NCBI GenBank assembly: GCA_010015675.1
Contig: ML977007.1
Span: forward strand, 400,016-464,015
DNA length: 64,000 bases
DNA from: Byssothecium circinans
Taxonomy: Eukaryota > Ascomycota > Dothideomycetes > Pleosporales > Massarinaceae
Direction: 5' to 3'
Shown here: positions 24,047-35,171 of the stretch, piece by piece
Numbering within the stretch: the first letter of the stretch is position 1
Layout of the letters: each line of letters opens with the position of its first letter
Position numbers and translations under genes: made by a program
The notes under the pieces: model-generated
What the model saw: only the letters and a program-made list of their open reading frames with translations
The model's database searches: none
Told to the model about the DNA's origin: nothing

Positions 24047-24815
24047 CTGGTAAAGTTAGCTTGGGCTCGGATGCAGATAAGGTGCGAATCGAGTGAGGTT
24101 TCAGTCGAAGTCGGAAAGCGGGCTTCGCCAGGAAGGTTTTCGGGAGACAGGTTTGGGTTTAATCAAGGCGGAGACGGGGGAAAAAAGAGAATAGGGATTA
24201 ACTGTCCTTCCGACAACACAATGGAGCGTGCCTTCATGTTCTCAAAATCTGCACGACTGGGTGCTCATGGGTTACATGGTGTGTTTACCAGGAGCTTGAT
24301 AATCCGTTGTTTCTAATCAATGGAAATTAGCTAGTACTTTGAATGTGGAAGTGAATAGGGATGGAAAATACGACTGCGATCTCGGTAATTACCTGCATGT
24401 GGCTATTGTCGCCGTCGTAGAGGCTCAGACGCTGCTCATAACTCAACGATATCTTTGTGATTGAGCTGAGGTGAGGCCAGGCGTGCAGACCATGTAAACG
24501 GACTTTATAACTCAGAAAATGCGATATGCTGAACGGTAACATAGCTCAAGCAGCCAATATACACGATACAGATGCTGATATGTTGTGACTGTAGGCTAAT
24601 TAGCTGGGTTCAAATCTCAAGCGTTCGTATAGAATGACGCGGAATTCAACGATCAGAAAGGAATGTATCAGTCAGTGCCTTCAAAGAAAGGTCTCCAAGA
24701 GAAAAAATGCTCATCATAGGAAAAGGAAGTATAGGGTGCATCATACGTACATAAGTTCTTTAAAAACTCTGTGGCATGCTCCTACAGTCAAGTAGAACTG
24801 AAAAGGTACTCATGG

Positions 24816-27617
24816 TCAGGTAGTCTCGTCAATGTGTCGGAGGTCGGCGAAGCCACGCTGCTTGAACTCTGGGAGCGAAAAATCTGTACATAATATATTG
24901 GTCAGTGGTAAATCCAATTGAAATAGTAGGGCGAAAATGTAGCAAAGAGGTGGAATCAGGAGAGTATCATAATCAGCGTCTCTATGGACGTCATTGAGGG
25001 CAAGTGTTCGATGTAGGGATTTTCATCATTGGAAAGGTTTGGCGGCAAAACAATGTACTTACCATGATGTGGGGGCGGAACAATTTCCCGTCGGTTCGAG
25101 ACTCGGGATACAACTTTCTTCTGTCAGTATCGTGTCAGTACTTATGCGCTTGAAGAGTGAGTGTAAGTTTCAACGAAAAGGGATAGTCAAAGAGACGGTT
25201 GTAACCATGCCTCCAGCCAAGGCGCACGATGACGATGATGAAGACATTCAATTGTCATCATATAAGGCGGGAAGGAAACGAAGATAAACGTACAGTTCGG
25301 CTGACAGTTTGGGGCTTCTAATCGAGCGTTTTCTGCATCTTGTTAGTGGTGATACACTGGGACGTGGTACGGAATGGGAGGGGAATAGTAATTCAGGCAG
25401 TGTTTGTGATCGTGTCTTCCAGGGCTTATGACGGATTCGGCATAGGCATCATAATAGTGTAAGTACGGAAGATTGAGAGTGGACTTTCCTTCCGCCTAAG
25501 ACAATGTGAATGAAAGGTATTGCCTCGCAACACCGATGAAAAGGATGTGCTGACGTGCATATATGGTGTCCATATTAAAAGCGTTGAATGAAGGTTCGGG
25601 GCCAAATACGGCATCTGGTAGTTCGTCAGCATCTTCTTGCTCAGCATTGGTCCAAAATGCTGTAAAATTCCCTAAGAACACACCGAAGCGTTTGGAATTG
25701 AAGTAATCGTGCCGCATGCGAAATGATTGACGAATGCCAACATGTGGCGGCCGAAGAAATGACTACTCAAGGATTATTAGCATCTGACACAAGTAGTAAT
25801 GCGCAGTTCAAGTAGAAATCGGGTCAATCTCAGAACGGATAAGTTGTCAGCATGCGTCCAGTGGCAGTGCTCGAAAGCACAGACAGAGAAGCGGCCAGAG
25901 GACTATGGAAAAAGTTTGAAAACGATGTCGGGATAATCATGTGAAGAAAAGCAGTGTAGGCAAAATCAGGAAGCTTACCTGCCTTGAACTACTAGTGTGT
26001 AGTGTTGGCGGTGGAACTGGAATATTGATCGACAAGTTTCGGTACGCGCCGGGTGACTGGAGATCGAGATCAAGAAACCTAAACACCTCTGTCAGCATCC
26101 AAATGCATCTAAAAGAAGCTTCGAGCGGGATAGGAAGTTTATGATCAGGAAAGAGGCTTTTTCAACATAGCTCAAGTAGCAGCCTACCCAGCTTTGGTGG
26201 TTTTGGAAATCAGACATATAATTCCAAAGTGGTTCATCATATCATGAAAGCGTTGTGAGCTTTGTATCAGACTTACTGAATTCAACGGGCGAGACATGGA
26301 AAGGGAGACGGATGAAGAATTGGGTGGATGCGGGAGTTGATAACCGTTTGAAGAAAGAGGTGTTGTTGATGATGTGGTAGGTCGGCGGGAAAGTGAACCC
26401 AGCTGAGCGGACGAGAATGGCGCAAGGCCAAAGGGTAAAGGCTTCCGAGCGGTATTAAATTGACGACTGTATGCCACTTTCGATAACTCTGAAAGAGGCG
26501 ATAAAGGTCCGCAGATGGCGGAGAGATGCTGCAGAGAGCGCGTTAGTGACCTATCTTGATGATAAAGGTAGATAGGCGATGGCAAGGTGTGTGCATCAGG
26601 AGTTCTTAAATCATTATCTCCCACTAGAAACATAACCTGGGGTGACTGCCACTATCTCCCGCTGGGCAGGTAGCCTGGGGTAACAGTGACCGTCTCCCAC
26701 TGGGCGCTGTCTCACACTTGGCTGTAGCCAAGCTGGGGTGACTCGGAGGGCAGTAACCGTTTTGTTTTTCATCATATGCGGGAAAGTGTGATGGGATAAG
26801 TTCCGCTGTTGAGAAACGCACCTTTTCTACATTGTCTTCGAATGATCTCTCCATACACATGCTTTGAGGAGTGTGATATTCGAGGAAACCGTGTTGGGAG
26901 GGTAGCCGTTCGGTGGCCGGTGGCGATGATACCCATGATATCGGACAAGAAGTCGGTGTGGACTTTAGGGACATCAGAAGGGGGGACGTCTCGGGCGAAG
27001 GGAATGAGGTTCGAGATGGGAGAGGTAAGTCCCTAGCTAGTATGATCAGTATATGTTTGCAGGGAGATTTGTAGGGCGATGGTGACGCGTAGGAAAAGCT
27101 CTGAAAATCAAGTGGTAGTCCTGTAAACTAAGCCGGAGCGCCGTGTGACTCGGAGTAACTGTTCTTTTATTTCAGCATGCATGCATAGATGATAATGGCC
27201 CAACGAGAAGCTTACTTGTATGAGGTGGCAAGCCGTTGATGTGGGTGGTATGACCATTCCTGAGTATACCGTAAGCAAATGTCCAATTTCGAAATGTTCA
27301 AATGAAGACTAAAGCGGGGAGTATGTCAGAAGATGTCGTACTAGGGACAGTAGCCCAATGATTTTGTCAGCGTGACATCGCCAAAAGGCTGGCAGATGCT
27401 TTCAACGCGTCAAGAAAGTTCATCATGTAGTGGTGGATGGGGAACCGACAAGAGGAGCATTCTTACCTGCGAATGCGTCAATGAGTTGGTGGAGAGAATA
27501 GCGAAGTGAACGTAAACGCGCGTTAGCACCTGTGTGAAACGACGTACTGGCGACCTGGTCGTTGCCATTAGATTGTGTACGGGCGCAAAGAAGGGAATGC
27601 CAGGATGAGATGTTCAC
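24816..27617 (-). CDS. Intron-dense hypothetical gene, ten exons read
   Basis: Exons read: 27617..27467, 27259..27216, 27032..26822, 26488..26277, 26086..25979, 25762..25610, 25495..25371, 25332..25294, 25120..25063 and 24866..24816. They sum to 1152 nt (383 codons plus TGA), and each of the nine junctions joins in phase. Many donors are consensus (GTAAGA, GTAAGC, GTGCGT, GTAAGT, GTACGT); weaker ones are GTATTT after 25610 and the 38-bp intron after 25371. Protein text is convincing, for example NARLRSLRYSLHQLIDAFA, VPKVHTDFLSDIMGIIATG, MRHDYFNSKRFGVFLGNFTA, LNLPYLHYYDAYAE and RKLYPESRTDGKLFRPHIM. No family recognised. The 5' end lies upstream, probably including the exons at 27887-29270. Short exons with 38-333 bp introns are unusual for Pezizomycotina and for the neighbours here. 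Confidence 0.55.
26613..26748. repeat. Minisatellite inside a predicted intron
   Basis: Three imperfect units of about 38-54 bp, each with (A)TCTCCC(A/G)CT(G/A)G...CCTGGGGTNAC or a variant. It lies within the 333-bp intron 26821..26489 of the intron-dense minus-strand gene and explains that intron's length. Confidence 0.6.
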
Positions 27618-27886
27618 CTTGAGGGTGTAGTTGTGACAAACAAGCCCACCACCTTCTCACTTGGAGTCAACCGGTGCTCTAAGATTCAATGTTAAGGTTG
27701 GACGGCGTAATGCTCGACGACTGATGTTCGTGTTGACGGCCAGCATAAATGGTCCGGCGCGCAAGATCGTCGTAGGCTGAGGGGAAAGGCCGCACTCGTC
27801 GGAGGCAGGGCAGCAGCGCAGATTGGACTGATGTGCATCGTGGCATGATTCACTTGAGGATGGTCAGCACTGCCTATCATAAAGAC

Positions 27887-28771
27887 TTGTGTTGGACAAT
27901 GACGCGGAAACAATCTCAGAAAGGGTCTTGATGTGCGGGCGAGACCTGGAGTGGTCAGATCGAGTTAACCCACTGGACCTTGTGACCGGGGTAGATCAGA
28001 TAGCTCTCTTAACCTGCGAAGGCAGGCTCATCATGCGAGATGGAGGAACGCTGGGTAGAGATTGCAACATACCGTAGTGTAGTCTCAGTGTTGGCGAAGT
28101 CCAATGGGACTAATACCTGCAGTAGAAAAAATCAGCGCAATGATAAAACAGGAATGAATGTGCGAATAGAATAAAACACATCTGTTCAGAGATCCGAGGC
28201 TTTTCAATTCGGGGACATTATGTCGGCTTGCCCTCCAAGAGTTAGTCGCAGAGAGGACTACGATCAGTCCAATCATCATTTGATGCGTTCGTTTTCATTG
28301 TAAACATTTTACTTGCCATAGGACTTGATTGCCAATAGGCGTATGGGCGGGAACAGTATCGAAGTGAGAGCCGGGCACTTGGGAGCGCATGGAGGGCGCG
28401 AGGGCTACGAGAAGAGGTAACGTAAGCTCTAGAAATGGTTTTTTAGTAGTGGACCCGTAAGCTAGAGCAAGAAATTCAAACAGTTGGCGATGGTTCAGAG
28501 TGGTCGGCGGGTGCCTTCGTCGCCACAGACACCTTGGTTGACGTCCCAAAGTTTGTGCGAGTTCAGGCAGGGTACGGGGCGTCGACATTATGCAACAATC
28601 ATGATGCGTTGGATGGTGATTGAAATGGAGTGACATACCTTGTCTATCTTGCCGTAACCTCCTGCGCGCGACGTTTGCATATGGAAGGGCGCGACGGTTT
28701 TGCGACGGCCTTTGGAGCGCAAGTGCACAGAAGAATCGGTTGCTAACGCTCCAAGTTAGTAAATGGTTCAA
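27887..28771 (-). CDS. Upstream exons of the intron-dense gene (probable)
   Basis: Three exon-like pieces keep phase. The first is an open frame 28771..28313, ending NQVLWQ at a GTAAAA donor; it may hide an intron from GTATGT near 28640 to CTCTAG near 28455. The second is 28116..28073 (VLVPLDFANTETTL, GTATGT donor). The third is 27945..27887 (RPHIKTLSEIVSASLSNT). Junction phases 0 and 2 fit. A following piece at 27850-27690 (...ATMHISPICAAALPPTS...) also looks coding, but its link to the exon at 27617 was not resolved. No family recognised. Confidence 0.4.
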
Positions 28772-28868
28772 TGGAAGAGGCAGTGCGGGTCAAAAGGAAG
28801 GAAGTCCTCAGTTGTGAGATTCGGGTATTTTCATGTATGCCATGCTAGTCCGGAGACGAGAGGCAGTG

Positions 28869-29270
28869 TCAAAGAAAACTACAACATAAAAGAAAAGTTC
28901 CACAATAAAGTGGGATCATCATTGGAGGGGGCAGGAGAGAAGATGAAAGAGGTAATACTTCCCTGTCGCCTGTGCGTAAGTCCGAGAAGCCGCCTGCTTG
29001 AGTAGGCGGAAAATCCTGTCCTGGTGTCCTGGAGAGAGGCCGCTCAGTCACAATCTTCGAAAGTCCGAAGGCTTTTCGCTTTTCGAAGGAGGCAAGCGAA
29101 GTGACAGGAGTGCCTTGACGATGCAGCTGCGGATGTGTGTAATGTGGCCGTGTGAAGTAAAATGGGGAGTAGACGATCTGGAGTGAAGGTGAGCTGCGAG
29201 AGCGTTGTTGTTTTGAAAGCTGTGGGCGCTCGGGGCAGCTCTGACGTAGGGTTGCCGAAAAGATACATGA
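28869..29270 (-). CDS. Coding-like exon, hypothetical
   Basis: Starts after a strong acceptor (TTTTTTCCTGCAG, AG at 29272-29271) and stays open to 28869. It reads SCIFSATLRQSCPERPQLSK... and later ...VTSLASFEKRKAFGLSKI... and ...PTQAGGFSDLRTGDRE, where GTATTA at about 28952 could be the donor. Likely belongs to the same long minus-strand gene; a possible first exon with ATG lies at 29385. Confidence 0.35.
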   Translation of the reverse strand, partial: SCIFSATLRQSCPERPQLSKQQRSRSSPSLQIVYSPFYFTRPHYTHPQLHRQGTPVTSLASFEKRKAFGLSKIVTERPLSRTPGQDFPPTQAGGFSDLRTGDREVLPLSSSLLPPPMMIPLYCGTFLLCCSFL

Positions 29271-29476
29271 CTGCAGGAAAAAAGACTCTAGCTATTTGAG
29301 CGGCATAACTGCTCAAACTTGCCCGGCCAATGCACCACAAAAGGCCTCTTTCTCTCATCACCGTTATTACGTATCCAAATCTCATTTATCTTTCATCTTT
29401 GCAATGCAAATACCAAAGCATATCGACCACCTATCCAGAACCGCCATGACCCGCTCGAGATCGTATCCTTCAAGCT

Positions 29477-29901
29477 CTATCTCACCATGCGCTGAGTGAG
29501 TATCCCCGCAAGAGATAATTCTTCCTGGAAGCTAACTCCTTCATCTAGGAGATTGTTTGCAAGCTGAGATTGCCCTGATTCGTGCCACTGGATCCGGGTA
29601 CGGTCAATTCTCTGCTCGGTAGCGTACCGCTGCTCGTCTGCGCGTTGACCTCTAACGTTGAATGCTGTTCCAAGGGCTTCACTCCCTATTATGACCATTC
29701 AAACTCCAAACAATCAAAGTAAGGCGGCTCGGTTTGTTGTAGGCTTCCGCTAATGTGTGTCCATAGTGCAAAGACTCGTCGACACACCGTGACCGTGAAC
29801 GCGACGATGACAATTACGATCATACCGGCCGCGAAGACTGGAAGTTGGTATTGAGGGATAACCTTTGGGCTGGCATTTGGACTTGGATGGTTACTTTCCA
29901 T
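29477..29901 (-). CDS. Small single-pass membrane protein, two overlapping frames
   Basis: An ATG at 29901 opens 70 codons. An N-terminal Pro/Ser stretch is followed by one clear membrane helix (VFAAGMIVIVIVAFTVTVC) and a short cytosolic tail, ending in TAA at 29689. Just before this stop a second frame takes over (VIIGSEALGTAFNVRGQRAD... to a TAG at 29477) with equally protein-like text. Either a frameshift or an unseen intron connects them. No family recognised. Confidence 0.35.
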
Positions 29902-30287
29902 GAAGCGGGTTACGATGTCGCCACAGCATGCCTTTGTGAGGTCTCGATGAAGGAAACTGCTGCTTCACCATCAAAGAGGGCATGCTAGGTCTACCATTTC
30001 CACAGCAAGCCAAAATGAAGTTATTATTATGCGCGTTTGGATAGCCCTCTTGAGCGTCATTATATTTCGATATCTCTGGGTGAAGGCGACTTGACGGTCA
30101 TTTGCGCCAGCTACAACAGGTTGAGTAACATCGAGCATCAAGTTGAACAACGGGCTACAAGATCGGAATTTGCATTCAACACGATTTGACGTTTGACGAG
30201 AAAGAGGGAGTATATCTAGCTTGACCTCTGATTCGCATAAATACTGGGACTGTTCCCACGAGCGACTCCTTCACACATACCTCTCCA

Positions 30288-30546
30288 TGGCGTCGCCTCA
30301 AGATCTCACTATCGGCATGCACGACATGGCGAGCTTGGAGTCAGGCTTTCGACCCCGAACGGTAATTTGAGGCCGTGACAAAGGGTGGGAGGCATTCAAT
30401 AACGATCACCAGTGAAAGTGTATCATTCGCTTCAAAAACCTGCCCATTCAAGAACAGCGAAGAAGACAATATCTCTACTTTTATTGCCCTACTTGCTCCG
30501 TCTAGACTGACCATCTCTACTGTGGCTGCGTATTTGTAAGTGGTGA
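30288..30546 (+). CDS. Possible 5' exons of the next gene, with a stop in a Cys-rich segment
   Basis: A TATA-like ATAAATA lies at about 30237. ATG at 30288 begins MASPQDLTIGMHDMASLESG..., ending at a GTAATT donor (about 30363). A second exon-like piece reads ...RRRQYLYFYCPTCSV, TAG (30503-30505), TDHLYCGCVF and meets a GTAAGT donor at about 30540 in phase 0 with the exon at 30576. The CxxC...CxC arrangement looks like a small zinc-binding module cut by a single stop. The model is uncertain. Confidence 0.3.
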
Positions 30547-30575
30547 TTTAATAGTTGATTCCAGGCTCCTGCTAG

Positions 30576-32111
30576 CGTGTATCGAAGGATAACGAGCCCT
30601 CAGCCACAGCGACTGAGCCTGCACCTGCGCGCGAGACCGATACGAGAGCCTCAAACGAAGGGCCTCAGTCTTTTCGCCAGATCGCTCCTGATCCTAATAG
30701 GTTACCATTGCCACTCTTTCAAGAGCCCCACAACGACCACGTTAACCCACTGTTCCCGATTCCTCCCCCCCACTTCGCCAGTAATACTCCACAAGCTAGC
30801 GCAATGGGGAGAAGTGACAGACATACCGGCATATGCATCACTATGGACGAACAAATTGCGCGAGAATTCGGCATCCCACTCTATCCCAGGGACGTCCTCG
30901 TCTTGAAGCGGATCAACGGCGAAGCGGTTATGGTGGACCCAGCCCTTGGCATAGATGGCGAAGTCAACGAATTGGCCGTTGGAATACGTTCTCACATATC
31001 ATCTCTAGAATATGGGATCGCTGATCCGCTTATGCCAGGTTTCACTGAGGATAACTTCCAGACGGCGGTGTCCAATGGCTGGCCATCTGGAATAGTGGCG
31101 CCAGAGACGGTGATTTTCCACACACAAGAGGCACAAGGGTGGAGCTATGACAACGCAGGTGATCTGCTTGCTCTTTCAGGAAGCACAAACACGGACAATG
31201 GCCAACCTTCTGTGGGAGGTTCATTATCCGCCCCACTATTCAGCGAGCCTCCAGTCGGACTTGGGAATCTTACGGGGGGTACCAGGAGTGATGGCGTATT
31301 TGGGGACTACGAGGTAAGAAGACTTCTTTGCGCTGCAACATCATACCACTTAGCATCCTGACGTTCGCAAACAGCACCATGTCATCGAGCAACAGTCACT
31401 CGCACAACCCCTGATTCCCTCGTACGATTTGTTCTCAGGCTCTCCTCTGCGACCTGACGAAGAGCTTTTGGACGTGGAGGATACAGGCGATCCTGGGGGA
31501 TCCAACGAGTTGCCTACCACGTTTTCGCAGCCACTAAGCCCTATATCAACATGGGTACGAGAGCAGACGATGGAAGAGTTCCGGAGGCAAAATGCCGAGT
31601 ATCGGAATGGTAAGTACCTTGGGCCCGCTATGTATGATACTTGACTAACCACATCAAAGCGCGGCTCCCGAGTAGCGTCCTTCAGCCATCACCGCTTCGA
31701 GAGTCCGTCGAGCGTGACGAAGAAATGCCTACACAAAGCTCCGAGAGCCGCAACCCGAGCCCATGCTCCTCCACCGATCCGCTCGATTCCACAAATCCAA
31801 ACCGTGAGCCCGATAGTAGCGCCTCCAGCGTATCAGCTACAGCGAATACAATCCAGGCTGCATGGGAAGGCTCTGTGTCTGGGGAAATATCTGGAACCCG
31901 TACCTACAGCGGTACTACTGAGGTGACGGGGGCCCCAGAGGAGCACGGCTTTACCGACGCACTTGCTTATGCGTTCCCCGATCTGGGCACAGCAAATGCC
32001 TTCGATGCTGTGGTAATGAATAGTCGAGATCCAATCGAATTTGTTCAAGAGTGGGACCAAATCATGCAAGGCTTGGGAATACCGCTTTCGAATAACTGGG
32101 GAAACATGTGA
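30576..32111 (+). CDS. Hypothetical acidic, Ser/Pro-rich protein
   Basis: Three exons, 30576..31313, 31375..31609 and 31660..32111, with introns of 61 and 50 bp (branches CTGAC and CTAAC) in phases 0 and 1. The visible product is 474 aa. The first in-frame ATG is at 30804, but coding continues upstream to an acceptor at 30575, so 5' exons are likely. The N-terminal part has a structured-looking segment (IAREFGIPLYPRDVLVLKR). The rest is rich in Ser/Thr/Pro/Asp, and the end is acidic and aromatic (...FVQEWDQIMQGLGIPL). This is the layout of a nuclear regulator with an acidic tail, but no DNA-binding domain is seen and no family is recognised. Confidence 0.55.
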
Positions 32112-33290
32112 AAGAGTTACGACGGATCTGACTGAGAAGGGAGGCAGTTCATCATAAAAAACAGTGAGATATACATGAATTACTTTTTGTGTGGGAAACT
32201 TAGGCAGCAATAACAAAGGAATACCCCTAACTGCTCCAATGAGCATGACGGCGGTGGAACATGGATAGCATAGATGGCGTGTGGGCATCATGTAGCCCAG
32301 TGCGGGCTTTTTTGGCAGCAAGGAGTAATTTAGGATCTTGTTTCAGCATCTTAAAATCGTAACCGTGTTCCTCTGCTTTCTGTTATAATACCAAATACTG
32401 CATATTTACCGTGGTGTCCATCATTCGTCCTCGTCATGCTTCCCCATGATATGATTGTCGTATAAGATCTTGACTACAATTACACTCCCTGGAGCTCTGT
32501 AGAAATACGAAATCAGCTTGTTTTCAACTTTTCCTTTTTGTTAGGTCTCAAACTAACAACTACAGAGCAATGGGATGCCGACGTGCCCTGAATGATGATA
32601 ATCTTGTCTTCTTCAATTTTGCACTGCATATTTGAACGGTAAGACTAATTTGTGAAGTGTATTCCTGGTTGAGACTCATGTTGTGGAAGGACTGAACTCG
32701 AACGATATATCGACGTTAGCAAAAGTCGTGCTGGTCACTGACAGAAGGTGGACGAAGTAGCAACAAAAATCAACCCAAATACTTGAATACATCTACACGC
32801 TAGATAACACTAACTTATGAGAGGGAAATCTAAAGAAAGAAGCTGAGGCGTTCCCATCCTGGGTCTATACATGTGTAGACGCCGGGAATGAACGTAAAGC
32901 GACAATTGTATTTGTCATGACTATATCATACTCAAAGAAATTCTTCAAACTGATCAGCTCATAACTGCCAGACCTACAATCCAAAGATTTTGGCTTGCGC
33001 TGTTGATGAAAGACTAGATTGAGCCAGCAGTGCGGGACACTGCCCTCGAGATTGAAGAACAAGCTCAAAACGGTTGAACCTTTCGAGAACGTTTCTTCCA
33101 TCTTCAACCTTGATTCCAGAAGCGTCTAGGACTATGGTTCCCATCACAGTGACGTCAACCAGCGAGCCCTCGGCCCAGGCAGACACCCTCTGAGCCTCAG
33201 AGCATTGACCTTTTGTGATTTAGCGAGCCGGATCAATTGATCATCCCTCGCCTAACGGTCTTGTATCGGGAGAGCTAGTGCGGGGTCTGT
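32112..33290. other. Gene-poor, AT-richer stretch
   Basis: No supported gene. Minus-strand frames at 32865-33186 are short and unsupported. Confidence 0.35.
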
Positions 33291-33300
33291 GCTCCTACTA

Positions 33301-33307
33301 CTATATA
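33301..33307 (+). promoter_or_regulatory. TATA box (TATATAA)
   Basis: TATATAA within CTACTATATAAGCCC, followed by a C/T-rich leader. Only a 34-codon frame (ATG 33372) follows, so the transcript may be non-coding or a short peptide gene. Confidence 0.4.
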
Positions 33308-34648
33308 AGCCCGCCCTCCCCGTGTCCCTTTCCACCCACTATCTTAGTGCTCGGGCTGCAGAGCGTTGGCAATGAGGATTTGTCCGAGCCGCGCAATGCT
33401 GGTTGAAAACTACCACCTGACCACTCTTGATGGTCCTCGGACTGTCAAGGAATTTTTGAAACCCTCCGCTCTTCATTGAGCTTTTTCTTTTCGTTGACTG
33501 TCATGGCTTGTGCCTGGCATTCGAAGAAGAGACTTGTTCATTGTGTTATATGTTTGTCATGGTGTTTGTGTTTGTAGACTGATGTCGTGATGTTGTTGTT
33601 GACGCAGTGTACTTTATCTGGAGGCCTTGCGGCCTTGAGCGCTTGTGGCGGAAAGGATTTATGGCGTTCAACTAGTAAGTAGCCTTGTTGTATAGTTCAA
33701 CTATGATGGTTCCAATGGTTTTGGTGTTCTCTGGTGTTGTTGTTGTTGCTATGTGGGTGTACTGCGCGTGAAGCCCAGCGCGTGAAGGTCGCGCGAGGAG
33801 CCTGGAGGCTGCACGCGAGGCTGTGGATGCGCAAAGGAGAGACAAAACGCATTGAAATATGGTTCATGATTCGGGAGCGTATATATATATGGCACGAGAG
33901 GGCAATAACCGCTCCTCGTTGTTGCTGGCCTGAAAGTGCCCCCGCCGCGCCGCAGGAGCCGCGAGCGCTGAACCCGGTGGAGGGCATAGAGCATGCGCGG
34001 CATGAGCGTATTGCAAAGGATCTCATGGCTACATTCACGGAGATTGGAAAGCAGACTGCCATATCTATGGAGAGACAGAAGCATCGGCGGGTGCTTCATA
34101 GAGCGTCAAGCACCGTGAAGGCACCCCAGGTGTGGTTTCGAGCGTAGGAAACTGTACCTCCCATCCAGCGCATGAGATCCTGACAGCAGACACCATGTAA
34201 ACATAAAGGAGGATAACAATGTCCATACAACGTCTGGATAGCCATGATCGTATTTGCAAAGCGCGAGGAGCCACTTGCCGTGAAGGCGCCCCAGGTCAAA
34301 AGCGACCGCCATGAAATGCAGGCTCCGATGTGCGCACAAATGAACCTGTAGGGACATATTATTACTCTTCATTATGCCGTCCTCTGAAAAATTTCTATGG
34401 TTCTACTATGCGGCAGTCGCCTTTGAGATGGCACAGCATCGAGCTTCGCGCCTCCGGCCTGTTTTGGCAGTCACCGCATTTGTGAGCGCCAGGAACCGCT
34501 CCTCGAACCCAAAGAGTGCGTCGAAGTACCCCTCGGTTGTTACCATCAGGCTGTATCAGGGTACTCACGTACAGCACATGTGGGAGATCGCGCTGCTCTT
34601 TGCTGCCAGTTGCGCTCATCGAAGCAAGATTTGCTGAGCTCTACCGTC

Positions 34649-35171
34649 ATGGCCACATCCACTCCACCACAAAGCCTTTCAATTCTCTGCTCGAGACACA
34701 TTGACATATCCATAATGAAGACACGCGAAACAACCGCTAACGTCGAGCCAGACCATACTACCCCGACCCCGCACTGTCGCTGGCCCGCTGGCAAGTACCG
34801 ACAATTTCGCGCAAGCCGAAAATGCGCCAAAATCCCAGAAGGCAAACTCGAAAGAGACGCAACCTGCCATCAGGTATGCTCTGGAACAAGCAGGATATCA
34901 AAAACGGCGAGTAGGATATTGCTCGCCTTACAAACATCACTGACAAGCGCCGCAGCCAGCTCACTACCGACCTCCACCCGAAGTCCACTCTCACACAGAA
35001 GGCAGCAGTCGAACAGCCATACAGAAGCCTCACGTAACGTTCCAATCGGCGTATAACCTGCTCCGCCGTCTGTCTTTTCCGATCGATCCTCAAGCGGCCA
35101 CAGCCCCAATCTCCCGAGATCCCTCATTTATTACGTCTTGTACCACAAGCTCTTCACGAAGGCATTCGTGA
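34649..35171 (+). CDS. Small hypothetical protein, two exons
   Basis: Exons 34649..34873 and 34956..35171; the 82-bp intron (CAG|GTATGC, branch CACTGAC, GCAG) is phase 0. Product 146 aa if the TGA at 35169 is used. The stop overlaps a GTGAGA donor (35168), so more exons are possible; coding-like text continues at 35375-35569. The N-terminal half is basic (CRWPAGKYRQFRASRKCAKI). The second exon reads HYRPPPEVHSH... and FQSAYNLLRRLSFPIDPQ. No signal peptide, membrane segment or known family. Confidence 0.5.
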
